A stretch of DNA of 64,000 nt from Capitella teleta. Lineage: Eukaryota > Annelida > Polychaeta > Capitellidae. This document shows positions 29,063-42,822 of the stretch, piece after piece; position 1 is the stretch's first letter; every line of letters begins with the position of its first letter. The stretch spans positions 684,907 through 748,906 of the forward strand of contig KB310317.1 in assembly GCA_000328365.1 (NCBI GenBank), written 5' to 3'. Position numbers and translations under genes: made by a program. The notes below the pieces were generated by a model. That model was not told the origin of the DNA. It saw nothing but the letters and a program-made list of their open reading frames with translations, and made no database searches.

Positions 29063-30028
29063 CAGTGAAACCTCGATGTGTCGAACACCCGTCCCTCGAA
29101 TGTCTCCCTGTGTCGAAGTTTTTTCGAAGTCCCGACGATTCTCCTATACTTTACCATAAGCATTAACATCTGTCCCTCAAACGTCTCATTCTCAAATTTA
29201 TCCCTGTGTCGAAGTGTTTTCCGTGTCCCCCAGACATATTTACGATCTATAGCTCGAAGTCGAAAAATTCTATAAACATATTTCTCAGTTTGGTTACTTC
29301 AAAGAGAGTTAGGCACAGTTGCTTACAATTAAAACATCAGAACATCCTCGCCCCACAAAGCAGTCGGCAGCCTTTATCTCTCTGTTTAAGCCGCGACCAA
29401 AGAGAGGCTGACTCCAAAGATCAATGGATCGTGGATCTCAACTAAGGCATTAAATTGTTGTTGGTGTGCTTGTGATGATCTTTAATGAATTGCCGACCAA
29501 AGACAGCTCACATTTGAAGCTAGAGTTAATTAAAGAAATCCAGCCTTAGATCTGTTATGAACTTTCTGGCAGCTTTAATATCAAAGCACACAACAATAAT
29601 ATAAAAGATGTTTGTTTAAGAGTGTTTTTGCGAGAAACAGTAAAAATCTAGTGACCAACAGTCTTCAGCATCATTAGATCATCAGCATCGCTATGGCTAT
29701 AAAACGCAAGCTAGACGTGAAGACACTTGAGATCTTTAGAGCTACGTAAAAAACCTTCTGTGGAATTCTTTTTTCCCCAAGACTTCCAAGATAATTTCAT
29801 CTTTTGGCATTACTTTTTTTTTAATATTTGTTAATTACTGTTTCAATCACAAAATCATAGCCTCTCATGGTTTATAAGTGCATAGCGCATATCGTCAATC
29901 AAAACGTCAGAACACGATTTGAAATCATAACGGTCATATCATAATGGCCTTGATCCCTTCGTCGAAGTATCCCTAAGTCGAAGTAATTGAGCTAACCCCA
30001 TGAACTTCGACACATCGCGGTTTTACTG
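29063..30028. mobile_element. Pogo/Tigger-like non-autonomous element (966 bp)
   Basis: Terminal inverted repeats CAGTGAAACCTCGATGTGTC (left) and, read inward from the right end, CAGTAAAACCGCGATGTGTC are flanked on both sides by TA. TA duplications and CAGT-led ends are typical of Tc1/mariner-pogo elements. Inside are several copies of a tcgaagt/tgtcgaa motif near each end and no transposase. It sits in the shared upstream region of RPS18 and VPS52. Confidence 0.85.
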
Positions 30029-30658
30029 TACTTATAATTAGTGGAGTTCTCAGCATAATTGAATAAATAGTGCTTCATGATCATCATGGATGAGTATCAG
30101 ATTGTCAGCATTATGGATTATGGCTTCTCATTGCTGGTTGCAAGCTGGTCGCACAGCCTCTATGACCAGATTTTCGTCTCAATTTCGTCCAATCCAATCT
30201 GTGTGCAAATAATGAACCATCTAGCTGGTTCTGGTGAATTAACCTATAATTATAATAATGAAAATTTTTTATATCATGCCATAAAATGACATAATTAGCT
30301 TATGAACATCATAGCAAATGAAATTAAGAAATAAACATGTGTAATAATAGAATGTGAAAATGACTATTACCTGCCAAAAATATCACTAAATCACCAATCT
30401 GTTTAATCACTAGTCTGTGTAAAATGATATTGCATATTTGAGCTATAATGCTTCTCTGTCAAATGTGAGAAATAGATCCCCAGAAAAATATAACCCTCCT
30501 AGACCGCAAAAATAGATTGCCAAGAATTGTGAAGCAATGATATGCCTGGCTATAGTTGCTATCGTTGGCTTGAACGACAATTCTGGGCCGAGTGCATGAA
30601 TCACTTGCTTCACAAAATAATGGACAAAATGTATGGTGCTTATTTGATCAGCCTCCTG
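30029..30658. other. Region upstream of VPS52
   Basis: AT-rich. It must hold the VPS52 promoter and any untranslated first exon. The frame upstream of the chosen start is open back to 30542 but has no family match. Confidence 0.45.
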
Positions 30659-33600
30659 ATGGATCCTGCGGATTTAGATCTTGGTGAACTGGATTTAACT
30701 TCTGAAGAATATCTCTTAGATGAAGTTGACGGTGAGTGGATATTGACGTATTGGTCTGCAGTATGTTTCACCAGTGTTTTTACTTTCTTTCAAAACCTTG
30801 CAGTGTACATTCAAGCCAATTTAGAGGATGAAATTGTGAAAGAAGCCTTGAAAACTGTGAGTTGTGTCCATGTTCATTTGCGTCCTCAATTTCTCATCTT
30901 GATTTTGTTTCCATATTGCAGGGTGTTGATTTGCGCCAATATTCTAAGAATGTTGAAACCGATCTTTTGGATGTGGAAAATGCATCTATTCAAGACTGTA
31001 TCCTATCTTTAATGTATAATAATATTTTTATTAATAAAATAAATAAAAGTTACAATGCTGTAAAATAAATGGAAGATTGTTTGATGTCAACATTATTTCG
31101 GGGATACTATTGAGTTTAACTGTATAATCTATGATTCTCAAGTTACAATTTTCTTGACTCTTATGGTAAGACATAAAAGAAAGCCAGAACATTGCCAGTC
31201 TACACAAGCAAATTGCTTCATGTGACACTGTGTTGGAGGTGAGTGTTTTTTTTTTTTTTGCTCAAGATTCCGTCAATACTCTTTTTCTTTCTGCTGAGCA
31301 GCGAATGGAGGACATGTTGAAAGGTTTTCAGCAAGATCTCTCCAGCATCAGTCAAGAGATTCAATCCCTACAGAGTCAATCTTTTGCCATGAACCTCAGA
31401 CTTCGGAACCGACAAGCAGTGAGAGGAGAACTGAGCCAGTTTGTGGACGAAATGGTCGTGCCCACTTCTATGATTAGGTTAGTGATGTTATTCTTAGCGG
31501 CATCATTATTTATTCTCTTTGCACAGCCTCATTCTAGAGAGCCAAGTCACCGATCGAGGTTTTGTTGAGCAGTTACACGATCTCAACCACAAGATTAATT
31601 TTGTCAAAGAACAATCTTTCAAAGATGCGAAATCTTGTTTTGACGTCAAGGATATTTTGGAGAAACTGAAAATCAAAGCAATTGAGAAAATTCGTGAATT
31701 TCTCCTCCAGAAAATCTATCAGTTCAAGAAACCGATGACTAATTACCAGATTCCTCAGAATGCCATGCTTAAATACAGGTGTGTGGTTTGTAATTATTGC
31801 TTGAATGTAGTGGTTACTTTTGGTGGATTCACAGGTTTTTCAATGAGTTTCTCATGACCCATGAAAGAGGAATTGCTCGAGAGATCAAAGACGAATATGT
31901 AGACACAACAAGTAAGATATATTTCTCTTACTTCAAGAGCTATCACAGCCGCTTGATGAAGTTGCAGGTAACTGATATGAGATTGAGTATTTCATAACAT
32001 TTAATTATTTTAACTTATAGTTTGATGAAGTTGCTGATAAAGAAGATTTGATGGGATCAGAAGGAATTGCAAAGCGAGATATCCTTGCCTTTTTGTGAAT
32101 GATGGAAATAATTCACACTCGAGAGAATTTTTCAATGGAATTTTGCCTCATAATGGATTGATATCCTTAACCCTGTATCACGATTTTTTTCAAGCAAACC
32201 CGCTCTGAAGAATCGTTCAACCATCTTTACAGTTGGTAACCGTGGAAACATTCTCACAAATGAATTGGAAGCACCGATCATTGTCCCCCATGCGGCGCAG
32301 AAATCAGACAAAAAGGTAAACAATATTACCACTATTATGTAATAATTTATTTCTATTTTTATCTTCAGTATACATTTGAGGAGCTGTTTCGTAGTCTGCA
32401 TTATGCTCTACTCGACAACTGTTGCCGTGAATACCTCTTCCTCTGTGACTTTTTCATGGTGTCTGGCCCAGGGGCTCAGGATCTGTTCATGCTCATCATG
32501 GGCAAATCCATTTCCATGTTCATGGTACGCTTTGCTCACAATCGTGGATTCAACTAGCTCGTGTTTTATCCTTTTCCAGAAACAAATGGAAGCCGCAATA
32601 AACGAGAGCTTTGATTCCATCGCACTCTTCCTTTGCATTCATGTTGTGCATAGATACAAAGTTCTCATGCTCAAGCGCAACGCTCCTGCTTTGGAGAAGT
32701 AAGTGGATGTCAAACTTGAGAAGCGGATAAAATAGTATTTCTCTCAAACAGATACTGGGAAACAATGCTTGAGATGTTGCAGCCGCGATTTGAAGGCATT
32801 CTGCAGCTTAATATTCAGAGCATCCGCGATTGTGACCCTTCGCGGCTGGGTGTCATTGATGTGCGGCCTCATTATGTAGGCAACTGTGCGATTCAACCTT
32901 TTCAATTTTCCTGTGTAATTTCTCGCTTTAGATCACAAGAAGGTATGCAGAGTTCACAGCGGCTATCGTTGGCTTGAATGAAAATTTCCCCAATGAGCGA
33001 ACGAATCGTTTGCTTGCAACGCTGCAGACGGAGACTGAGAACTTTGTGTTGAGAATCGCAGCGGAGTTTCCTCATAGAAAAGAGCAGCTCATCTTCCTGA
33101 TCAACAACTATGACATGATGCTGTCTGTGATCATGGTTCGTGGTCGTTTTGGTTGAGAGATATTCTGATTATTGATTTGCAGGAGAGAACAACGGATGAC
33201 TCCAAGGAGTCTGAAGGATTCAAGGAGCTCTTGGCTGCTCGTACGCAGGAGTTTATTGAAGAAATTCTCACGCCACATTTTGGTGGAATGATGATGTTTG
33301 TGAAGGAAGCGGAAGTACTCCAAGAGAGGGGTCAGTTGGATATCCTTAAAAACCAAGAGCGTAAGTTTTGTCATCATGACAAGTTTCAAATTTCAAGATT
33401 TATTTATTCAAATATCAGGACGCATCGTACAAATTGTGAGGGGATTCAATAGTGATTGGAAACATGCGATTGAAATGACCAACCAAGAAACCATGCGGTC
33501 ATTCACCAATTTTAAGAATGGAACTCAGATTCTACAGGTATTATTGCTAATAAATATAGGAGGAAAGAAATGTGCATTAATTTTGATTCCAGGGAGCTCT

Positions 33601-33739
33601 GACTCAGCTGATCCAATATTATCATCGGTTCCAGAAAATACTCTCTCAAAGTCCCTTCAAGAACATGGCCGTTCGCAGTGAACTCATTAACATTCATAAT
33701 GTCATGGTTGAAGTGAAAAAACACAAACCAACATTTTAA
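30659..33739 (+). CDS. VPS52: VPS52, subunit of GARP and EARP tethering complexes
   Basis: Sixteen coding exons: 30659-30731, 30804-30856, 30922-30997, 31171-31238, 31302-31477, 31527-31778, 31835-31967, 32021-32094, 32195-32315, 32369-32524, 32580-32698, 32752-32875, 32932-33135, 33183-33360, 33419-33537 and 33593-33739. All have GT-AG borders and consistent phase, giving 690 aa (human 723). The start was placed at MDPADLDLGELDLTSEEY, which aligns with the human LGELDITSDEF block; an upstream in-frame start is possible. Conserved blocks: EDEIVKEALKTGVDLRQYS, the N-terminal coiled coil, RLRNRQAVRGELSQ, KPMTNYQIPQNAMLKYRFF, CREYLFLCDFFMVSGP, FLINNYDMML and VEVKKHKPTF at the end. GARP tethers endosome-derived vesicles at the trans-Golgi network. 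ATTAAA at 34020 is a possible poly(A) signal. Introns are mostly 50-100 bases. Confidence 0.97.
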
Positions 33740-35804
33740 ATTCACAGCTGATTAAAAGACATACATGTGGTATATATATCAACCAAGAAATATCTATAGA
33801 ACTCTAGAAATTCTGAAAATCCCTGTCCTGAACTTCTAGTCAGGTGCCCTTTTTACAGGAGAACTGCATTTGTCTATGTACCGTCAAGGGCAGATATACT
33901 CGTCTCTTCCTTTTGAAGTATTCTTACTTACGCTATTCCTTATTTTAGGAACATTCCATGCATATATTTTGTTTGTACATAATCTTGTTTCAAGATGTAG
34001 AGTAAAATGGGAATTCATCATTAAATATTTTCAAACGAAAATCTAGAATTCTCATTTCAACCACAGAGCTGCAATATTACTACTATCCTAGCCAACATAT
34101 ATTTTGGTAGTGTAAAGGCACTATAGTATTATTGCTGTACATGTGCATAATTTATTAAACCGAACATGTAGTGTATTTAATACAATCCTAATGTTTTCGA
34201 TGTTTGGCTTATTTTTAAACTCGGGATCCTGAAATGATAACTTATGTGGTCCAAGGAGGCATGCAGGAGACCCAAGTTGGTGTATGACTGCATGGCTTTG
34301 AACCTCCAGTGGCCAGCGAACAAGGAGAAGCACTTGGCCATCACGTCTCTTAACTGGAGGCATAGTTGTCAAAGGTACATTACAAGTCATTTACATGTAC
34401 AACCCCTTTTTAACTTTCCCCTTGCTTGTAATACCGTATGCTTGTTAATCTTGAAGGGAAATTGCATACATGTACATGCCTTTCAATGTTGATTCGTGAG
34501 CAAACTTTTAGGCTAATACTGTGATACATGTTGCATGAGTAATTTACAAATTAGCTGAATTTAATTTTGAGATGAACAGCCACAGGAAAGTTGCTTGCGC
34601 CTTCCAACTTAAATAATAATTAAGGAATTAATTATAATTCAAAAATTGTTTGGAAAATTAGGGAACAAATTCTGATACACGTACATTACACAGAGTGAGA
34701 ATGACTGATCAGAAATCATGCGGATATGGACTGTTCCAACACATATACAAGTACTGTGGACCAACAAAATTTCATAAATTCACACAGAGGACATTTTGTA
34801 GCCCACAGTTATTTTACGCATTTCATCTCATAGTGCTGTGATTGCACATGAACATTTTACAATCTAAGATTATCATGCGATTCTGAGAGTTTTGCGAGAG
34901 TCGAGATTTTTTTTCTTGCATAAAAATAATGAAAGAAGTTCGTACTGAAAGCAAAAAAGAGCAGATTTTTATTTATTATTTTGCTGAAACAATACTTTCT
35001 AACAAGGTAACTTTCAGAGGAATTAAACATTGTCAGATAGGGAATAATATAAATACGTTTGTTGTATGTATACATAAAGCGTATTCTGTCGCTCATCTTA
35101 AAGAAATAACTTTTGTTAATAATTCTTTGTTTCCATGGCGATGGGTTCAATGACCTTTCCAACTGTCTGCAAGTACAGTCAATATATACATACTTGAGGT
35201 CATAATAAAGGTCACCGTCAACAGCCAAGAAATCCTTAAAAAATACACGAATAAAATTGCACTCATGATCGAGGGAGGATATTTGCACTAAGCAGAACGA
35301 AAAAATTACTGTAATACAATACTGTAATTAATTTTAAAAGGGCGAATGATACAAAAATAAATCACTGAAAGAGGCTGGTGCACACTGTCTAAGATACTAT
35401 CTGTTCCACGCTCTTATTAAGGGAGTCTGCTTTGAGAGGATGAAGAAGCTACTTCCGTATGATATCGTGTAGAGGTACCAACTGCGTAAACTGCTAAAGT
35501 AATAGAATACAGGGAGGGGAAAGTACCAAGCACCCTAAAAAATATACTTTGAACCTACTGATGAAATTAAGAAAAAAAAACATTGTTGAAAACCAAGGCA
35601 CAGCAAGAAAAAATAATAATCATGATAGACATTTAACAACGGAGAATCAGAGGGAAGGAAAAACGACAAAATCAGCAGTGATTTTGAAGAAAAAATACAA
35701 TTAAAACAAAAGATTGACAAATTCACAGGAAGTGCAGGATATGAAAAAGCAAGGTAAGAGAGAGGGGACTGTTTCAAGAAGAAAATAAAAAAATGCAAAT
35801 ATTT
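33740..35804. other. Intergenic region between convergent VPS52 and DDAH
   Basis: A GC-richer island at 34240-34380 reads MWSKEACRRPKLVYDC on the plus strand but has no recognised relative and no exon borders that fit. The remainder is AT-rich with nothing seen. A minus-strand AATAAA at 35805-35810 probably ends DDAH. Confidence 0.5.
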
Positions 35805-35908
35805 TTTATTATATTAAGTTTTTTCTTCTTCAATTTATGATTTGGTTAAACTTTTTTTTTAATCCTTTTTTTTATGGCAGAAAAGGGTAAGCTGGGCATC
35901 TTGGTTGC

Positions 35909-38900
35909 CTAGGCGACAGATGTGGGGAATTTCTTGGGATTTCTGACGCGGTTGATGATGAGGACGCAAGAAGACAGCCGGCCTCCACGCTTGAGCGGTT
36001 CCTCCATGTGGATCGCCACGCGCGGGTAATCGATCTTGTTCTCGTACACCTGGGGAGCAGAAACACAGCGGAAAAAAAATCAATATTTGATCAGAGAAAA
36101 ACCTATGAGGCCAACACTTGGAAAATGTGGAAAAAAGGAGGAAGAAATATTCAGATGGAGGGTTTAGCAACAGCAACATCTTCACTCGGTGGATTTGGAA
36201 TAAAATTATAGAACATCAAGAGTAAGAGGAAAGTAAAATGGAAGAGAGAAAAGAAGAGGATGATTGACTGGTTAAGAAGAGACTGAACATGAATCATACC
36301 TCCCTCTGAAAGCGACAACAACAAACAATGCAACAGAATCACGACAAACGAATCTAATTAAGATGAAAGCAAATCTTACAGCGAATCCTTTGGGGATCTG
36401 TTCTGCTGATAAGTGAAGAAGAGTGCCATTGCAAAAGATGACATTGCCTGCTTCATCCTCCTCTACACTGATGTACTTGTATCCAGGGCCTCCAGTTGCT
36501 CGGATTTCCTACAAGGACCAGTGTGAAATTTTGCAGAACGCATTGACGCAAAGTCAAATACCTGGAATGTTTTCTGAGCACCAGGAGTCTTGGCCACCGC
36601 GATGACCTCAGGACCGGCCATCGAGATGTTGTCTCTGAGGTGGACGGTTGGCTCGTGAACTTTGACAATGTTTGTGGGGTATTCTGGGAAGGCTTTGGCA
36701 ACTGCTTGTGCCCCCAACATGTTTGTTCGTTGTGAGAGCCCAACGAAAATCTCCCTGCCTGAAATTATTAAATAATTTATTTAGTATCAATGGGGGGGAA
36801 ATTATGATTTTTTTTTCAAACCAGGATTACCAGTTATTTAACAAAAATAAAAATCCTATAAAAAAAAAAAAAAAAAAAAAGATAAAAAAAAGAAGGCTGA
36901 GGCCAAAATTCCCGAAAAGCATAAAATTGATAAATTATGTAAATCCACAAAATATACTTGAATCATAACTCGTGAGTTATGGAGACAAATCAGTCAACAA
37001 AGTCTGTCAAATAACTACTAAAGATCAAACAAAACGCCAGCAACAGTAAAATCTGAACCAAAGAACCTAACATTACAAAGTGGGTCAACAAACACGCAAC
37101 ACCGCCAGTGTTTACTAGAACTTCACAGTGAAGTTTGCCCAAAAGTCATCCAGTCATTCTCTGATGTCGAGTACACTAAAGTATTCTGCATTCATGACCG
37201 CAAAACGAGATGCCAGCGGAGAGCAATCACGAAGATAAGCTGTTTACGTTGTGCTGTGAAGGGGAAGGGGAGGGAAGCGTTAACAGATACGCGGCAGGGA
37301 TCAGTTTCCCTGGTAGAAAAACACAACCGGGGAAATATCTCCCAAGGCTATCAATCCATACAAAACAGCCGCAATAGAAGTTCTCGTTGAGTAATATAGA
37401 ATTTACATCCGAAGAGAATTGTATAATAATTTCAGACATCTATCGCGGATCTCAATAATGTCACGGTGGGAGTTGAATAGCAGAACAACTCACAGCAGGA
37501 GAGGGGTCTGTCTGCACACTGACTAAGTAGTAATTATACGACAGAAATGTTATCGAAAGATCTGCACAATAATGATATCCACCCAATCATGATGTGATTT
37601 CTTCGCAGAAAAGATAACAGATTTCTGAGAATGAGAGAGGGGAGGTGGGATGGTCATTGCATCTGTTTAGCATTGCTCACCACGGGGAGCGGAGGGAGTG
37701 GGGCTGAGCGTATAAACACGCGGATTAGCGGACCATCCGACGGCAGCCCCCCCCCCCCCTCAACTGAAGCACTGCGTGCATAGCCTCCTTGCACTCGTTA
37801 ACACGCAGGCATCGATGTGTGGCAACAACACCACGTCTCGAAATAACAAATCACAGAAATCCGCAGGATAGCAATCATTAGATCAGAGAATTGAGAATAT
37901 CGAGTTCTGCTGCTTCACTTCTCATGTGATTCTGTGATTACATAACACAAGTAGTAAGAATTTGCCAATCCCAGCGCTTCAGAAATAGGAAAAGGCATCC
38001 GTGATGAACCTGGACTTACCCGTCCACAAGACATCGCCTCCTTCCACAAATGCCGTTTCTGATTCAACCTCGACGATCTTCAGACCGAGTTCTTTCCGCA
38101 AGACCTGTCTGACGACGGCCAACTGAAATGAAAAGAAATCATGTCATTAAAAGAGAAGATAAAACGCATAACATGTACAGAGACAGGCAAAAGAGTGGGA
38201 AGAGCAATATGCACAATGCAGCAGTGACTACAGCTCCCCCGAGGGAGATCAGTCGTGCAAATGTGTCAGAGGCCGTATTCACTCTACATGGCCACCACTC
38301 AAAGATACAATAACACGGCCTGCATGGGGAAGCACAACAGTGAGAGACCAAGAGCGTCAAATGGACCCCATGCAATTCCCATGCATTGCAGATATATTGA
38401 GATTGCACTACAAGTTCATAATTGTACTCTTAGGCGGGGGAGAGGAGCGGAGACAGAAGCAGCCTGAACTCTCAAGCCACTCGTATCCGCGGCTAATAAG
38501 CGCAGCGTATATCAATATGACAATCATGATTGCGCATTCGTCATGGTTGAAGGTTATGCGATCAAACAAGAGCGAAGCAACAACCCAAACTGAGATCATT
38601 CATCACCCCAAAAAGCGGGGTCGCACAGGCCAACACAGAGAGCCCCGCATACCGCGAAATCAACTCCGAATCAGGTTTCACTGTACGCTGATTATATATC
38701 ATGAAGCGGGTCACTTGAGAAAATTCAGGTGAACGCTCAGTCTGATCAGCGCATGCATGGTGACCTAGTTATGCGCATACATCGCTGCATATTTTTTTCT
38801 CTCCACTTCAATGGGGTTCATGCTTTGCATTTAGCTCATAACATGCTCGGGACAAATTCCTAGCTAGGAAAACTCAAAAACAAAAAATCGATTTATCAGC

Positions 38901-41900
38901 TTGGAAAGAAAGAAAAAAAAAGAACTTTTTTCAAGTTTTTAACCAGGATATTTTGAAGTCAATTGTATGTAACTGATACAACACGGAAGATATCAATTTC
39001 TAATATTCTATTGCAGCATGGACACAATTTGTTGGGATGATTTTCGTTGGAAATAAGGGTACTTAGTACTAGTACTACTTGTACGGTACAACATAATAAT
39101 TACGCGTGCAGTACTGAAAACAAATAAAAATAGATTATGATTCTGGGGATGGAGACTGACCAGTGCTACGTTAGCCTAAGTACTTGTACAGTGTACTTAG
39201 TAATAACTTAAAACTTAAAGTCTTAACCACCGGTGTGTGCACATCAGCTATGTTGCAAGCTAGCCGTCACAGGAAATTAGGCCAGCCACTCAGAATACTC
39301 AAGTCAGTCAGTCTGCGTCCGGCGAGGAAAAATATCATAACACAAGTGAGCCTGCCCTCAACAATGAATCCACGTTGAAGGCATAATTCGACAGATAAAT
39401 TATAATGATAAATTCGTGGGAAAAATCGTCGGAATAATTAATATAACAACTACTAGTAATTGTATGAGTTTTTGTTACGAGTCTTATGACCCAAATAACC
39501 AAACTAACGAAATTAACGAGTAAAATGAAACCTAAGAATGACTGAGATCACATCTCTTCAATCAGAGGGGTTATCTCTGGGTCCTTACTCCTTATCAAAG
39601 TATACAGAGTAAATACACATTACATCATTCTATATGCATCAGAAATTCGGTACTTTGCCACTGTGCACGGACTAGTGTGGCACACTACATGATATTCGTG
39701 GACATCGTGGCGTTGTCTAGCGAATGAAATCGATGAGATGTACGCGTAACTAATTGTGAGAATCCAATAGAATGTGGACAAGAGGCAATTGAGTGATGAC
39801 GTCATGTCATTCTAGCAATATGATCAAGGATTCATCCCATCTGCTTTGTTCAGCCAAGGTTCCTGTCAAAATTACGACCCTGTAGTCACCCCACAGAACT
39901 TGCATAATTTGCATCTCATTATCAACGAGGGCGAGTAAGATTGACAAGGTGTGGGATTAGTTAGAAGATTTAGAACCGGATTTCAATTCAATACGGTCTG
40001 AGCGTGTGTTTAGTCAAATAGATAGTGGACGAAGCCAAGTGCTGGCTGACCACAGAGTATGCCGCGCACGGAATTCCCAGCAGCAGCGCTCATCAATGCA
40101 GCAAGCAGAGCATATGTGGCAGATGGTGTACATGCAATGCAAACGATGCAACTTTAATAAGTGGAACCAGCGCCTGTACTGCCGACGATGACCGCATAGC
40201 AGCACGGTGGCTCCTTCTCATTGCCCATTCATGCCACATACTCAGATCGAGAGAATAGATAACACACGCGGAATACACGATCCAACATACAAGCATAATT
40301 CGAGACATCATCAGCCAAGCATGCCAAAAATGGAATATCATTACGGTGTACGAATTATAGAACACCAATTGCGGTGAAATGCGGCTTTTTTCGGCTCACT
40401 GTAATAATGTTTGCTACTGCCTGGAGCGAATGGAACACTGTCAAACACATAGAGACTGATATAGAAGCCGTACACGGAATGGGAAATCCCAAGGCACACG
40501 TATAGGAGACAGCAGACGACCCCTGTCTCAGATCGAAGGGTGTAATGTCACGCGAAATGATGACGTAACACTGCTGCCTGAGGTACATTTATTCGTGTGC
40601 AAAACACACTATGATTGATGCATGCTAATAACAGAACAGCTACATGCGATACTAAACTCTCTGCAAGTTCATCTCTTTACAACTTCGTAGAAAGAGAGAT
40701 GATGGACGACGCATGGCAGAGGAAGCAATGAACAATTGAACGGATCACAAAGCAGATCATTGGATCCAAATGATGGATCCAAATGAGAGACGGCTACATT
40801 TCGTACACAGCAAATGAAGGCATTCCCCAGAAAGACTGAGACATTGTGATTCATCAATTCTTGAATTATTAATGGATTCCAGAAGCACAGCTAAATGTTG
40901 TGCGAATAAACATACATTGATGATATTGACTGCAGGACAATGCCTTGCAAATTTGTAATTAATTTTCTTCGGTCAAGGTTTGGCAGTGCAATAATGAAAA
41001 AGTGACAATATTGGACTGAGCCTTAATAGCTTATTCCCTTCTTCAATTATTTTGACAATAAAATATCAATCATTTGATGCATGTTATCAGGATCAGAGTT
41101 ACAATCACAAACAATCAAAACAAATACCCTGTATAAGGAATTGTCCTAACAGACATGTCAACATTAAACAGGTCTATCTATGCAATTAAAAAATTCAAAC
41201 ATGCATGAAAAACCTTCAAATTTCCTCATTATGGCCAGAGGCAACAAGATGTAAGATTTATTTGAAACACAAAAGCAATCCTCATTATCCTCAAATAGTA
41301 TCAGTCAATCTGCTCAATCGTGAATTTCCCAATTCTGCCTTATGAACAATACAACAAAGCTAAAACCAACAACTATTTAATTGCATTTATTATACTAATT
41401 AAGAAAAAATAAAATAAAGAAGTGAATGGCCTACAGCACACACACACAAACATAAGGGCTGGTAACTGGGACTGACGCATGTAGTGCATGTTTCTTCATG
41501 ATTTTATTAAAATTATATATTATTTTATTATATATTAATATTTATTATATTTCATTCATTTCATTTCATTTATTACATTTAAAACGCATTTTCAGCAATA
41601 TCAAAGAACATTCAAATGCGCTGTACAAACAGAGGTAAAAAGGAAAATCATTAAATACTAGAAAATGCAATGTTAAAATAGTAAGTCTTAAGTTGGGTTT
41701 TAAAAGCATCAAGCGATTGCTGGTACTGTAGGTTGGAAGGTAATCGGTTCCAAAGGATGGGTGCTTGATGGGCGAATGTTCGGTAGCCATTGATAGAAAA
41801 TACATAAGTAATCCAGTTTACAAGAAGCTCCGCATTCCCGATGAAGGTGTAAATCACGGTAAACGACGGAGTCACTGGTCAGCGCAACCGAAAGGTGCTG

Positions 41901-42822
41901 CTGATTCACTCAATGTCTCTTATCTGGGCAAATTTGGTGTCAATGGGTTCCTTTTTGGAAGCAGGTTCACATGATGCACAAACCTGCGCTTTAGGGTCTC
42001 TTGTGACACATATATATCCACGCAAAAGTGTGAAAGTTAGGATACTATTTTGAATTCTATATTTGAATTCTATTTGAATTCTATATATTGAATTATATAT
42101 TAATATTTGCTATTCTATTATTATTATTCTATTCGTTCATTTTTCCTGTACATGTTTTTGTACGGAATAAATTATCATTATTATTATTATTAACACTTCT
42201 GTGATTGCGAGCATCGGTCTCTTTCCAATCCCCACTATTCGCTCTGACTACAAAAAGTGTCGGGATTCCAAAGATTACGCAGAACGTTTATTAAAATGTT
42301 ATTACTTGGGAGTTGGGAGACCTTAAATGTGAACGTTAATCTCAATTTGTGTCAGTGTATGAATTCGTCATTGTCATAGTAAATCGAAACTAGGTTAAGT
42401 CAGGTCGTTCGTGAATCAATGAATGGGTCTTGAGTCATCACAGTATTACTATCACTTCACATGTGTTAGGTGAACAAAGGCAACAAAGAAAACGCTCTCA
42501 CCTCTCCTTGTCTGGAAGGCTTATTTTTTAGTGAAGGGGGGTTGCAGATGAGGGCAGTGCCATTGATAACAACGGCGATATCATCTACGAAGAGACCGTC
42601 GGGGTGCTTCTCATCACACGGCAGTTCGATCACATCTAGGCCGATGCGTCTCAGGGCTTCCACAAGGTCCTCATGCTCCCGTCGAGCTTTCTCAATGTCG
42701 ATTGAAGTTCCTTTCTTGATATCGAAGCTCGAATGCTCGCCAAAAGACGCAGCAATTCGGCTGACAAGCGCAAAATTGTACTTGAAGCAGTTGTTGGGTG
42801 CAGCCATCGTCAATTCCGGCAT
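35909..42822 (-). CDS. DDAH1: Dimethylarginine dimethylaminohydrolase
   Basis: Five coding exons on the minus strand: 42822-42502, 38122-38020, 36758-36562, 36508-36380 and 36049-35909, GT-AG and in phase, giving 296 aa (human DDAH1 285). The start is uncertain between MPELTM at 42822 and MAAPNN at 42807 (stronger Kozak context); the frame stays open further upstream. Family blocks: DGLFVDDIAVV, FVEGGDVLWTGREIFVGLS, TVHLRDNISMAGP (catalytic His) and GGRLSSCVLIINRV (catalytic Cys). The enzyme hydrolyses asymmetric methylarginines to citrulline and methylamines, relieving inhibition of nitric-oxide synthase. Whether this single gene is pro-orthologous to DDAH1 and DDAH2 cannot be settled here; the catalytic Cys and His are kept. 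Introns 1 (4.4 kb) and 2 (1.3 kb) are long for this window. Confidence 0.96.
36759..38019 (-). other. DDAH intron 2
   Basis: It holds an A run of about 22 at 36860-36882 and a run of 14 C near 37747-37760. No exon or element recognised. Confidence 0.5.
38123..42501 (-). other. DDAH intron 1
   Basis: 4.4 kb without a host exon that I can support. It contains the LINE fragment listed at 41560-41910 and, near 42140-42190, a (TTA)n-tailed stretch with AATAAA that looks like a further LINE 3' end. Confidence 0.5.
41560..41910 (-). mobile_element. LINE ORF2 C-terminal fragment
   Basis: Minus-strand text GYRTFAHQAPILWNRLP, then SLDAFKTQLKTYYF, is the classic end of CR1/Jockey-like LINE ORF2 proteins (RAFS-APxLWNxLP ... 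S-L-x-x-FK-x-x-LK-T-x-L-F). It is followed by an AT-rich 3' tail of ATT/ATTC repeats reaching about 41500. Only the C-terminus remains. Confidence 0.7.

Noticed and set aside
34857-35288. 143-codon AT-rich minus-strand frame
   Set aside because: Composition is like random AT-rich DNA, with many Phe/Ile/Tyr/Lys, no domain and no splice context.
38128-40600. Several short frames in DDAH intron 1
   Set aside because: None shows family text, codon bias or splice borders; they overlap on both strands without preference.
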